From: Bryobacteraceae bacterium
GTDB lineage: Bacteria > Acidobacteriota > Terriglobia > Bryobacterales > Bryobacteraceae
Reading direction: 5' to 3'
DNA length: 13,034 bases
Assembly: GCA_030039005.1 (NCBI GenBank)
Contig: JASHQT010000242.1
Coordinates: 1-13,034, forward strand
Shown piece after piece: positions 6,736-13,031 of the stretch; within the stretch, counting starts at the first letter, position 1; each line of letters opens with the position of its first letter. A program made the position numbers and the translations under genes. Under the pieces are notes generated by a model, which saw only the letters and a list, made by a program, of their open reading frames with translations, did not search any database and was not told the origin of the DNA.

Positions 6736-6906
6736 CTACGCTTTCTCCGTTTCAGCTCGTCCTCCAGCGTGCGGCCCCAGCGCCCAGCCGATCACACGGC
6801 GCGAATAGGCGTCCAGAACCAGAGCCAGGTTTTGGGGGCCACTTCCAGTATCGCCCCAAATTCTTTGCCCTAGTTCCTGAAATGTTTTCGGGGTATTGGA
6901 AACCAT
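6736..6906 (-). pseudogene. Degenerate IS3-family transposase (OrfB integrase core) fragment
   Basis: The minus frame from an ATG at 6906 to a TAG at 6736 reads 56 codons. They include IWGDTGSG and NLALVLDAYSRRVIGWALG, which match the IS3 OrfB rve-core pattern (W-x-DITY ... YLAVVLDAYSRRVVGWALG). The first catalytic Asp region is distorted (WGDTGS instead of W-x-DITYI), and the text after WALG leaves frame. One base over, the same DNA reads RTLEDELK, the usual continuation RTLEDEL. So there is a frameshift plus truncation. Neither ORF ends nor terminal inverted repeats are visible. The open frame continues upstream to about 6990 without clear homology. This is a dead mobile-element scar. Confidence 0.6.
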
Positions 6907-7006
6907 TACCAGCAGAGGATGGCCAGACAGTTCGTTCGCAACTCTGGCTGAAACGGCTCTCCGTTGAAATCCTCTTAGCCTAATACTCCTACTACAGGTA
7001 CTGCTC

Positions 7007-7041
7007 GGGCGGTACGGAATGCAACCCCTCTGTCACCGCCC
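7007..7041. repeat. Inverted repeat upstream of Cys-rich gene
   Basis: The 7-bp arms GGGCGGT (7007-7013) and ACCGCCC (7035-7041) are perfect inverted complements separated by 21 bp, ending 18 bp before the ATG at 7060. It could be a dimeric operator or a 5'-leader hairpin. Nothing else in the gap supports a choice. Confidence 0.3.
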
Positions 7042-7059
7042 CGCCAAAATCACACTCGG

Positions 7060-7746
7060 ATGCCATTCACTCAAGTTTACGAAGACATCACTCCGCAATG
7101 TGAGGTCGAAGCCAATCACCTCATAACCATCGTTGGGCTTGAGACGGATTCGCATGTGCTGCGAATGCGGCGTCGGTGCCTGGTGTGTATTAGTGAATCG
7201 ACTTTGCACTACGATCTACACAACCGACGCTATGTGGACAAGGTGTCGCTGAAAGAGATGCTTCAGATATCTTATGCGTGCAACCGTCGGTGGTGCGATT
7301 CCGTAGCCGACGTGCCGAAGCTCGAATTTGGCGAACGACACCTTCGCATTCAATTCCGATGCAGGGCCTGTCGCGGCAGGGCGACAAGACATTACGATCT
7401 AGTGCAGCGCGGATTTGCCGACGTGACTGGGCGGATCGTGCCACAGTTTCCGAACTTGTGGGGGCCGCGGAATCGATGTAGGTATGTCGGCATTCGGCCT
7501 TGTGAATGTCGGACGGAGTGTCCCCGGCCCGAAGTGCGTGCTGTGACGCAATTCCACAAGTTGCTGGATCAGCCCATCACTCCGGTACGCGGCATCGTAT
7601 CTGTCGTCGCTGAAAAGTGTCAGGCACTCAATGAACGTGAGTTGACGCGATGCACTGATCTCCTTTTCGGCGAAAAGTGCAGTGATATACAGCGGGAGCT
7701 ATTCCAGGGTACATACAAGGAGACGCAGGGCGATGCCGGAGGCTGA
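7060..7746 (+). CDS. Cys-rich hypothetical protein with two ~61-residue repeats
   Basis: This 228-aa protein matches no family I know. It contains an internal tandem duplication at an offset of 61 residues. Residues 34-43 (LRMRRRCLVC) align with 95-104 (LRIQFRCRAC). T48-x-H50-Y-D-L-x2-R56-x3-D60 aligns with T109-x-H111-Y-D-L-x2-R117-x3-D121. C14 and C74 begin the two units. The CxxC pairs plus extra Cys (C79, C140, C148, C150, C154) suggest structural zinc sites, hence a possible nucleic-acid or protein-binding role. The last ~70 residues are helical and charged. No signal peptide or membrane segment is seen, so it is cytoplasmic. The start lacks a clear ribosome site. It lies 116 bp upstream of the GerE-like regulator on the same strand. 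Confidence 0.6.
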   Translation: MPFTQVYEDITPQCEVEANHLITIVGLETDSHVLRMRRRCLVCISESTLHYDLHNRRYVDKVSLKEMLQISYACNRRWCDSVADVPKLEFGERHLRIQFRCRACRGRATRHYDLVQRGFADVTGRIVPQFPNLWGPRNRCRYVGIRPCECRTECPRPEVRAVTQFHKLLDQPITPVRGIVSVVAEKCQALNERELTRCTDLLFGEKCSDIQRELFQGTYKETQGDAGG

Positions 7747-7756
7747 ATTCATTTTC

Positions 7757-7770
7757 ACCCCGACAGGGGT
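7757..7770 (+). terminator. Short hairpin after Cys-rich gene
   Basis: The 5-bp stem ACCCC / GGGGT with a GACA loop begins 10 bp after the stop codon and is followed by TGTATATAT. It is weak for an intrinsic terminator, so readthrough into the regulator at 7863 is possible. Confidence 0.3.
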
Positions 7771-7862
7771 TGTATATATCCGGTACGGCCTCCTTTCACG
7801 TACTAATTTCTTTTGACTTGTTGTCGATAAGAGGCTCTGCACGAGAAAGGGACTAATTACGC

Positions 7863-8339
7863 ATGAAGCAGGCCATGCAAATAGATCTCAACGCGGCCAC
7901 CGAACCAAAAAACAAGGAGCGGGAACGCCACAAGTATACCTTGCCGAAGGATAGTCTTTCCCCGCGAGAGGCGGAGGTGTGCATGCTACTCAGAGAAGGG
8001 CTGATGGTGAAAGAGATTGCCTATAAGTTGTCGATAAGCTTTCACACGGCTGATGCACATGTCAGGAAAGTCTACGAAAAGCTCAATGTTCGGAGCCGGG
8101 CAGAGCTATTCAAGCACTTCGACACGAATCCTCATGTCGAGGTGCGTAGCGCTCCGCGAGAGTCCGATGTCGTCAGAATCCTGGAGCGGCTCGATGCCAT
8201 TGATCGGCATCTTTTGGATCTTGAGCAGACTGTCTGGGCACGGTATTCCCAAGACGCTTCCGGTATTGAGCGGCCCGGAGTGCCAGCGCCGGTCACGGCA
8301 CATCGCGATTTTTTTGAGGACAGTCAACGGGCAGGATAA
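7863..8339 (+). CDS. Stand-alone LuxR/GerE-type transcriptional regulator
   Basis: This 158-aa protein has a GerE helix-turn-helix at residues ~31-88. SLSPREAEVCMLLREGLMVK is the canonical start, KEIAYKLSISFHTADAHVRK the DNA-reading helices, and VYEKLNVRSRAELF the end. There is no receiver or sensor domain before it; the first 30 residues are polar. Residues ~100-125 (SDVVRILERLDAIDRHLLDL) form a probable coiled coil, which may allow dimerisation. The HTH residues look intact. Upstream DNA has TTGACT at 7813-7818 as a possible -35, without a good -10. The ribosome site is poor: AAAGGG ends about 12 bp before the ATG. Targets may include the small membrane protein genes downstream (inference). 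Confidence 0.85.
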   Translation: MKQAMQIDLNAATEPKNKERERHKYTLPKDSLSPREAEVCMLLREGLMVKEIAYKLSISFHTADAHVRKVYEKLNVRSRAELFKHFDTNPHVEVRSAPRESDVVRILERLDAIDRHLLDLEQTVWARYSQDASGIERPGVPAPVTAHRDFFEDSQRAG

Positions 8340-8595
8340 ACCTCTGTTATGTGAGGTGCTTATGGCCGATCACTATTCCCCAGCCGGTACGAGCTGTCCT
8401 CAAGTTTCGTCTGGATGGGTGTCAAAATGCATTCGTCCCTTCCCCCCGCGACAACAGCCGTTTCCCGTTGCATCGTGGGGGGCCTTTTGGAACCCGGTCA
8501 ACCTGTCAACGTTGGCCGGGTTTAGCCGAACCACGAGATGCCAGGAAAATTGCTGCGGGGAGAAATTAGGATTCTCTCGGGAACTATTCTTTTGC

Positions 8596-8817
8596 ATGAG
8601 CGCAGAGATTCAGCTACTCGCGGTCCATGGACTCGTGATCGTGGCATTGGCATACGCTCTTTGGAGAATAGTCACGGCAACCAAGCGCCATAGCAGGGCG
8701 CTCCGTCGTGTTATGAATGGCCATGATCGCGCTGCAATCCGCGAAGAACAGTGGTATGGACTATCGCGTAGAAAGATTGGCGGAGAATCTGGAGAAACCG
8801 AAGACACTACGAGTTGA
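8596..8817 (+). CDS. Small single-pass membrane protein, LAVH family copy 1
   Basis: This 73-aa protein has one transmembrane helix at ~7-27 (LLAVHGLVIVALAYALWRIV), followed by a basic tail (TKRHSRALRR). It aligns without gaps to the 67-aa protein encoded at 9112-9315: LAVH, then V-x-L-x-Y-x-L-x-R, then KR and RRV are shared, about half of a 28-residue stretch. The shared pattern supports starting at 8596. In-frame sequence back to an ATG at 8362, preceded by TGAGGTG, could give 151 aa, but that extension is Cys/Pro/Trp-rich with no match in the relative. Function unknown; the N-terminus is probably outside and the basic tail cytoplasmic. Confidence 0.5.
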   Translation: MSAEIQLLAVHGLVIVALAYALWRIVTATKRHSRALRRVMNGHDRAAIREEQWYGLSRRKIGGESGETEDTTS

Positions 8818-8884
8818 GGAGAGGCAGTTTGCTCAGAATGGTGCTGGAGGGGAGATCCCCAGACGGTCTACGGAGGGTGGACTC

Positions 8885-9007
8885 ATGAAACACTGGGCAG
8901 ACTTTATGAATCGTTGCGGACGAGCCGACGAAAAGGGGAGACGAAGTAAAGAAAAAATAGCCGCGTCACAGGCGGCTTTGCTCTCCTTCGGGATCGTGAC
9001 AGCCTGA
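8885..9007 (+). CDS. Possible 40-aa peptide with good ribosome site
   Basis: MKHWADFMNRCGRADEKGRR is followed by about 20 more residues ending SQAALLSFGIVTA. The ATG is preceded by GGAGGG at 8872-8877, 7 bp away, among the best ribosome sites in this part of the window. The peptide has a basic middle and a mildly hydrophobic end. It lies between the two LAVH membrane protein genes. I do not recognise it, and a 40-codon ORF can arise by chance; the ribosome site is the main support. Confidence 0.3.
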   Translation: MKHWADFMNRCGRADEKGRRSKEKIAASQAALLSFGIVTA

Positions 9008-9073
9008 AGGAACAAGTTGGAGGAGTGAGTGAACAGAATGTAGTATACAACAACCGTGCGAGCAGACGGCTAG

Positions 9074-9102
9074 GATGAGCCTTCTGGAGGCCCCGGCTCG
9101 TC
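9074..9102 (-). terminator. Hairpin downstream of LAVH copy 2
   Basis: The arms GATGAGCC (9074-9081) and GGCTCGTC (9095-9102) pair over 8 bp with one G-U, around a 13-nt loop. The hairpin lies about 10 bp beyond the minus-strand stop at 9112-9114. No T-tract follows on either side. Confidence 0.35.
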
Positions 9103-9111
9103 TCAGGACGC

Positions 9112-9315
9112 TCAGTCCCAAATGCTCCATCGCGGTTGGCGATAGTGGAGCCGCTCCCGTCGAGAAATGGTCTCAAAATCACGAACACGGCGGATCGTGT
9201 CATCTTTGCGCTTTAGCTGCCGAAGCAAGCGACTAAGCATGTAGCCCAGGACCACAGCGAGGATGGCGTGGACTGCAAGCATCCAGCGCTTAGCCTCCAA
9301 AAAGGTCGCGTCCAT
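9112..9315 (-). CDS. Small single-pass membrane protein, LAVH family copy 2
   Basis: This 67-aa protein starts MDATFLEAKRW, followed by a transmembrane helix at ~12-31 (MLAVHAILAVVLGYMLSRLL). A basic, charged tail (RQLKRKDDTIRRVRDFETIS) and an aromatic end (HYRQPRWSIWD) complete it. It is clearly related to the plus-strand protein at 8596-8817, so the two genes are paralogues facing each other. No obvious ribosome site precedes the ATG. A strong inverted repeat (9342-9379) lies 27 bp upstream and may control it. Function unknown; the size and layout fit a small regulatory or toxin-like membrane peptide, but nothing specific shows this. Confidence 0.5.
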   Translation of the reverse strand: MDATFLEAKRWMLAVHAILAVVLGYMLSRLLRQLKRKDDTIRRVRDFETISRRERLHYRQPRWSIWD

Positions 9316-9341
9316 GACTCAATAGTGCTGGAATGTGTCGA

Positions 9342-9379
9342 ATTCTCTCAAGCGGTACCGCAATTTTGATTGAGAGAAT
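9342..9379. promoter_or_regulatory. Nested inverted repeat upstream of LAVH copy 2
   Basis: The 10-bp perfect arms ATTCTCTCAA (9342-9351) and TTGAGAGAAT (9370-9379) flank an 18-bp spacer. The spacer starts with a separate perfect 10-bp palindrome, GCGGTACCGC (9352-9361). The position, 27 bp before the start of the minus-strand membrane protein gene, suits an operator for a dimeric regulator or a leader hairpin. Confidence 0.5.
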
Positions 9380-9999
9380 CCCACACCCGTGCGGCACTAT
9401 CAGTTAACTCATCCTTACTGCACCCTCGATTCGGCTGGATAGGCGTTGGTGGGAACCCTCCGCGCTATCCGCAGGACCGAGGGGATCTTCGGCGCGGCAG
9501 CCGAATTCGCTGGGTATTCGGAAAAAATGTCTCTAGCCAACATCGTAAGGAACGGCTAGGTATCTAGTCCCTGCAATTTACGGGTGTTCGACGCCTGGCT
9601 CGTGGCCGTCGATTTGCACATACTGACAGTGCTGGGAGGCTTTCCGGTGTAGACCTGAGGCCCGTGCCATCGAGACTCTGTGCTCCCGGATGCGCTCCCA
9701 GCTTCCTTCAGCCTACACGAGAGGCTGCTTTTGAGCGAAAGGAAGGCAGAATCACTCCTCCCGTGACCTCACCATTCGGATAGAGCCCCAAACTATTTGA
9801 TTAGATATTCGTCGGCCCGTGGCATCGACTTGTTGGAGACGAGAAGCTCAGGAAGTTGTGCTTCCTACGCGAGGAAATGATGGAAAGACGCCGGGGCGGA
9901 GCATTCTGAAAGTTGATAATCTATGTCCTTCTCCGCGTGAGAGCTGAAGACGCAAGCCGAAACTTTCAGCCCTCAAATATCGCGCCAGTTAAAAGGCCG
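9380..9999. other. Gene-poor stretch
   Basis: No convincing gene was found on either strand. Open frames are short, lack ribosome sites and read like random translation; one plus frame (9586-9780) is open for about 60 codons without an ATG. Two structures stand out. A hairpin AGGAAG / CTTCCT lies at 9850-9866 (5-nt loop). Inverted arms CTGAAAGTT (9906-9914) and AACTTTCAG (9961-9969) are 46 bp apart. The stretch may be an eroded gene or a spacer. Confidence 0.4.
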
Positions 10000-10197
10000 T
10001 CAATTGAGCGAATAGGAACACAGTGTTGAAGCGTACAGCGCTGAGATATTGTCGATTATGTGCTCAAGATGGGCCAGACACTCGGGACAATTGATATAGT
10101 GCTGCTCAATCCGATCAGCTTCGCAATCCGCTAGGCATTCTAATGCGTAAAGCTCCAACTCTTGATCGGATGGGTGCATCTGGAGAATCCTTGCCAC
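10000..10197 (-). CDS. Small zinc-finger protein, anti-sigma-like
   Basis: This 65-aa protein resembles the putative zinc-finger (zf-HC2) module of anti-sigma factors. A helical start (HPSDQELELYALECLADCEA) is followed by H-x3-C-x2-C (EQHYINCPEC) and a helix (LAHLEHIIDNIS). H33, C37 and C40 with an upstream His or Cys would bind zinc. The GTG start at 10197 is fixed by AAAGGAGGT, 6 bp upstream, the best ribosome site in the window. Unlike most such proteins it has no membrane anchor, and no sigma factor gene is adjacent. It may act alone in the cytoplasm or partner a distant ECF sigma factor. It lies 100 bp downstream of the recombinase and has its own repeat-rich leader. Confidence 0.65.
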   Translation of the reverse strand: MARILQMHPSDQELELYALECLADCEADRIEQHYINCPECLAHLEHIIDNISALYASTLCSYSLN

Positions 10198-10215
10198 AGA
10201 ACACCTCCTTTGATG

Positions 10216-10297
10216 CCTAGGAGTAGCGTTACCTAATATTTCGTCTCAGGATATTTCGGGGGTGCAGTACTGCTCAACCAGGCCTGCGGAGGGTCCG
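10216..10297 (-). promoter_or_regulatory. Leader/promoter region of zinc-finger gene
   Basis: Between the recombinase stop and the zinc-finger gene lie two direct repeats, ATATTTCG, at 10236-10243 and 10251-10258 (15-bp period). A perfect 10-bp palindrome, GCAGTACTGC, lies at 10264-10273. On the minus strand TATTAG (within the inner repeat) could be a -10. Together these suggest an independently regulated promoter. Confidence 0.4.
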
Positions 10298-11881
10298 TTA
10301 CTGGTTACCGGTCGCGGCGCGCCTACCCGTTTTACGTGCTCTAGGGTCTCTGCCCCATTGGGCGAACTCCCGAAGGAAATTCAGATCGTCGAATTGCTGC
10401 ATATCGTGGGCCAGTTCTCCTCTGTCAGACATCGTGACATAATCCTGGCCTTTGATCGGTGGTATGCAGAAATAGTCGAGAATCGATCGGTTGCCAGGCG
10501 CTAATCGCGCGGCGATCGTTACATCTGGCTCCAAAGGCGAACGAACGTGAAATCTCCAAGTGTTGGCCTGTCGCGGCGTGTGGCAGCGCGCGATGGAAAG
10601 GCGCATTCTCAATCTCCGATTAATCGTCAAGATCGTCATGAGGTGCCCCCTCGTCTCTTTCTCAACCAACGCTCCGAAGCCCTTCAGTGTGTCCATGACG
10701 CTGCCAGTGAACTCACGCCGGAGTGGAAGCGACGTTTTGTCCCTATCGACCCAAGCCAGACTTCGGTAAGGCTTGTATCCAATCCGTCGATAAGCTTCCG
10801 CAAGTCCTCCGAACCTCACACTAAAAACGCGGGGACACGGTATGTCTCTGCTCGCTTTGATCAAGGGACCAGAAACCCATCCATGGGCTTTTACCAGCCC
10901 TCGAAGCATGTCGAGTAGCTCCTCATCAGTGCGGTGGGCATATCTCGCCTTTGCGATCGCAACTGCCTTCTCGTAAATTCCAACATCAATAATGGCTTCA
11001 AACGCTCCATCGCGGCGAACCCACATCTCGGGAGGATTATTCACGCGACGGTTTCTCAGTTTGCCGGATTGCCGATTCGTCACGTTTGCTCCAATGTATT
11101 TCGGATTCGTAAGGATGCGGTGGACTATTTGGCGCGTCCACCGCCGGCCGTCCTCGCCGCGAGCACCACGCTCATTAAGCATGCTGGCAATCACTTCGGC
11201 CGATTGCCGCTCTTCTACGTATCGGTGAAATATCTCTTTCACGACCTGAATCTCCTCGCGAGGACCCGGTATCAGCACCACTCGGTCGGTAGCAATGCTC
11301 TTGTACTCTCCGCGTTGGAGCACACATTTCGGCTTGCCATCCTGATCGACGAGCAGGCGTCGCAAACCGTAACCGGCAGTTCCGCCTTGGCGAAAGCCCA
11401 ACTCCGTTAACCGACATTGGCCGGCAAATACCCTGGCTGAGAGGTCCCGACTGTATTCGGCCGCCATAGTTCGCTTGAGTGTTTTAACCAGCGCGGCTAA
11501 AGTACTTCCGTCGTTGGTGAACTGCTCGGCGCAGTAGTGTAAGGCGATCCTTGCACGTCGGCACCGATATTCATAGAAGGCGCTTTCATCCACGTCCTGA
11601 AATCGCCCCCAGCGGCTCACGTCGTAGACCAAAACTGCAGTGAACCCCGGAGACCCGCTCTCGACATCCGCGATTAGCTGTCGCAGGCCGGGCCGGTTCT
11701 CAATCATGAGGCCACTCTTGCCGCAGTCCACATAGGTTCGGACGATCTCCATATTGTGGTCGTGAGCGTAGCGCTCAATCACAGCAGTCTGATTGTCTAT
11801 TGAGTATTGCTGGTGTTCCGTGGACATTCGGACGTACTTTGCCACCAAGAGAGGCGTTTGAAGTCGCTGAGCTTGTGCCAT
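10298..11881 (-). CDS. Serine recombinase (resolvase/invertase family, large)
   Basis: This 527-aa site-specific recombinase has an N-terminal catalytic resolvase domain. Ser20 lies in AKYVRMSTEHQQYS, followed by GKSG at ~54, the arginine motif VYDVSRWGRF at ~85-94, and the helix AAEYSRDLSARVFAGQ at ~141-156. Residues ~165-330 are the recombinase domain (GFRQGGTAGYGLRR, RILTNPKYIGANV). A long C-terminal region without the usual CxxC zinc ribbon follows. It cuts and rejoins DNA through a Ser20-DNA link, for integration, excision or inversion. I chose the ATG at 11881 because AAAGGA lies upstream; the TTG at 11971 adds an unrelated 30 residues. This family is widespread in soil Acidobacteria and alphaproteobacteria. 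It follows two small companion genes on the same strand. The catalytic residues I can check are intact. Confidence 0.9.
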   Translation of the reverse strand: MAQAQRLQTPLLVAKYVRMSTEHQQYSIDNQTAVIERYAHDHNMEIVRTYVDCGKSGLMIENRPGLRQLIADVESGSPGFTAVLVYDVSRWGRFQDVDESAFYEYRCRRARIALHYCAEQFTNDGSTLAALVKTLKRTMAAEYSRDLSARVFAGQCRLTELGFRQGGTAGYGLRRLLVDQDGKPKCVLQRGEYKSIATDRVVLIPGPREEIQVVKEIFHRYVEERQSAEVIASMLNERGARGEDGRRWTRQIVHRILTNPKYIGANVTNRQSGKLRNRRVNNPPEMWVRRDGAFEAIIDVGIYEKAVAIAKARYAHRTDEELLDMLRGLVKAHGWVSGPLIKASRDIPCPRVFSVRFGGLAEAYRRIGYKPYRSLAWVDRDKTSLPLRREFTGSVMDTLKGFGALVEKETRGHLMTILTINRRLRMRLSIARCHTPRQANTWRFHVRSPLEPDVTIAARLAPGNRSILDYFCIPPIKGQDYVTMSDRGELAHDMQQFDDLNFLREFAQWGRDPRARKTGRRAATGNQ

Positions 11882-11998
11882 TGTCGGCGCATCCTTTCCG
11901 TTCGGTGGGTGCAAACGACGAAATAATAACGCGATGGTGATCAGGAGCGAAGGCTCACGATTTACAATCAAATATGTGACGGGGCTGCTGATTGTTAT

Positions 11999-12373
11999 TC
12001 AAGCAGAATCCTTCACGACGCGTTCGCATAGTTGATGTCGGAATACTTGCAGAAGCCGAGATTCAATCACCAGTCGCTGCGGGAGCCCCGCGCGAACTTC
12101 AAGGCGCAAGATCGTTCCGTTGTTGAGTTCGTCCAGTTTAGATATCAGACGTAAGACTTCAGCGCTCAACGTGAAGTCAGCCAAATTGAGTTCGGGCCTT
12201 GGCATGTCCTCCTTGTCAAGCTTCATGTCCAGAATCACTTGTGAAGTCAGGTCAATCACCGGCTCGGAGTCCCGAATGCATATGTTCCGCAGCTCTCCGA
12301 AATTCATGGCTTGGAGTACACGCACGAGTGCCTGTCGCGCTGAGGACAGCTGCGAGAATCGGCACTCAGACAT
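11999..12373 (-). CDS. Conserved-looking hypothetical protein, recombinase companion
   Basis: This is a 124-aa protein of unknown function. A short helical start (SQLSSARQALVRVLQAMNFGEL) is followed by an IRDSEPVID segment, then PRPELNLADFTLSAEVLRLI. The end (NNGTILRLEVRAGLPQRLVIE) looks like a strand-rich core. No signal peptide or membrane segment is seen. I recall similar small proteins next to this recombinase type in Acidobacteria, but cannot verify it here. It starts 7 bp after the stop of the 216-aa gene and ends 117 bp before the recombinase start, so one transcript is likely. The ribosome site is weak (AAGTGA). Confidence 0.6.
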   Translation of the reverse strand: MSECRFSQLSSARQALVRVLQAMNFGELRNICIRDSEPVIDLTSQVILDMKLDKEDMPRPELNLADFTLSAEVLRLISKLDELNNGTILRLEVRAGLPQRLVIESRLLQVFRHQLCERVVKDSA

Positions 12374-12380
12374 TGTGGTT

Positions 12381-13031
12381 TCACTTATGAGTACGGCGAG
12401 CCAGAGAAGAGACGGTGTTGGCAGCAGGTCTCAACTGCCACATTGACTGCACCTTGTTGACTCGGCAATCGATCGGGGTACGTGAGGCAGTTCCATCGTC
12501 TCGGTTCAGAATTTCCGAGCTGGCCTTTTGCTGCTCATCGCTCACGGGAGCTGGTGGTTCAGGCAAATGACCCGGCGTGAATTCGTTCTCCACCACTGTC
12601 AGGAACCAGTTCTGATTTCTAGGGGCACACCGGCCGCCAACGCGAAGCTTCTTATTGGCAAACTTTCGATCGAGGAGGGCTATAAGGTCTCGGGCGCTTG
12701 CGCCCCGGGCACGGAGCATGACGGAAACCTCAAAGCCCGGTTCAGGTTCCCGTCCCCAGAACTCGATGATTCGATTTCGAACGCCGAGGAGTTCTGCTTC
12801 GGTCCAGGCACCGACAGCATCCTCACACTTCTTCGGAAAGGAGGTTTCCTCTGCTTTTGCCCTCTTGGATGCGTCTACCGAAATCACGGATGAACTGGCA
12901 GCGCTTCGCTGCTTTTGCGAAGCGTCGCCAGAAATCCGCTTGTTAGTTGTTTTCTCTTCGGACTGACTCTCTTCAGATTGACTCTCTTTGGGTGAACCAT
13001 CGTTCACCCCCTCCCCCGAACGATCGTTCAC
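12381..13031 (-). CDS. Hypothetical protein with Ser/Glu-rich N-terminus, possibly 5'-partial
   Basis: This 216-aa product has a low-complexity, Ser/Glu/Lys-rich first third (KESQSEESQSEEKTTNKR). A compact middle domain (TEAELLGVRNRIIEFWGREP, FEVSVMLRARGASARDLIAL, LDRKFANKKLRVGGR, NQNWFLTVVENEF) and a polar tail follow. The middle part recurs, from memory, in acidobacterial hypothetical proteins near recombinases; function unknown, perhaps DNA-binding. The start is unsure: a GTG at 13031 sits three bases from the window edge, and the frame stays open beyond it, so the gene may begin outside. Its first codons overlap inverted and direct repeats (12990-13033). It leads the recombinase gene set. 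Confidence 0.6.
   Translation of the reverse strand: MNDRSGEGVNDGSPKESQSEESQSEEKTTNKRISGDASQKQRSAASSSVISVDASKRAKAEETSFPKKCEDAVGAWTEAELLGVRNRIIEFWGREPEPGFEVSVMLRARGASARDLIALLDRKFANKKLRVGGRCAPRNQNWFLTVVENEFTPGHLPEPPAPVSDEQQKASSEILNRDDGTASRTPIDCRVNKVQSMWQLRPAANTVSSLARRTHK

Noticed and set aside
7820..8038. 12-bp direct repeat GTTGTCGATAAG at 7820-7831 and 8027-8038
   Set aside because: Several 12-mer repeats are expected by chance in 13 kb, and one copy lies within conserved HTH codons.
8053..8595. In-frame upstream extension of the LAVH membrane protein
   Set aside because: It begins inside the GerE regulator in another frame, and its sequence has no counterpart in the paralogue.
9370..9567. 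65-codon ORF from a TTG in the gene-poor stretch
   Set aside because: The start lies inside the inverted repeat, without a ribosome site, and the Arg/Gly-rich text looks random.
10547..10918. 123-codon plus-strand ORF inside the recombinase
   Set aside because: Shadow of a well-supported serine recombinase; no ribosome site or recognisable domain.
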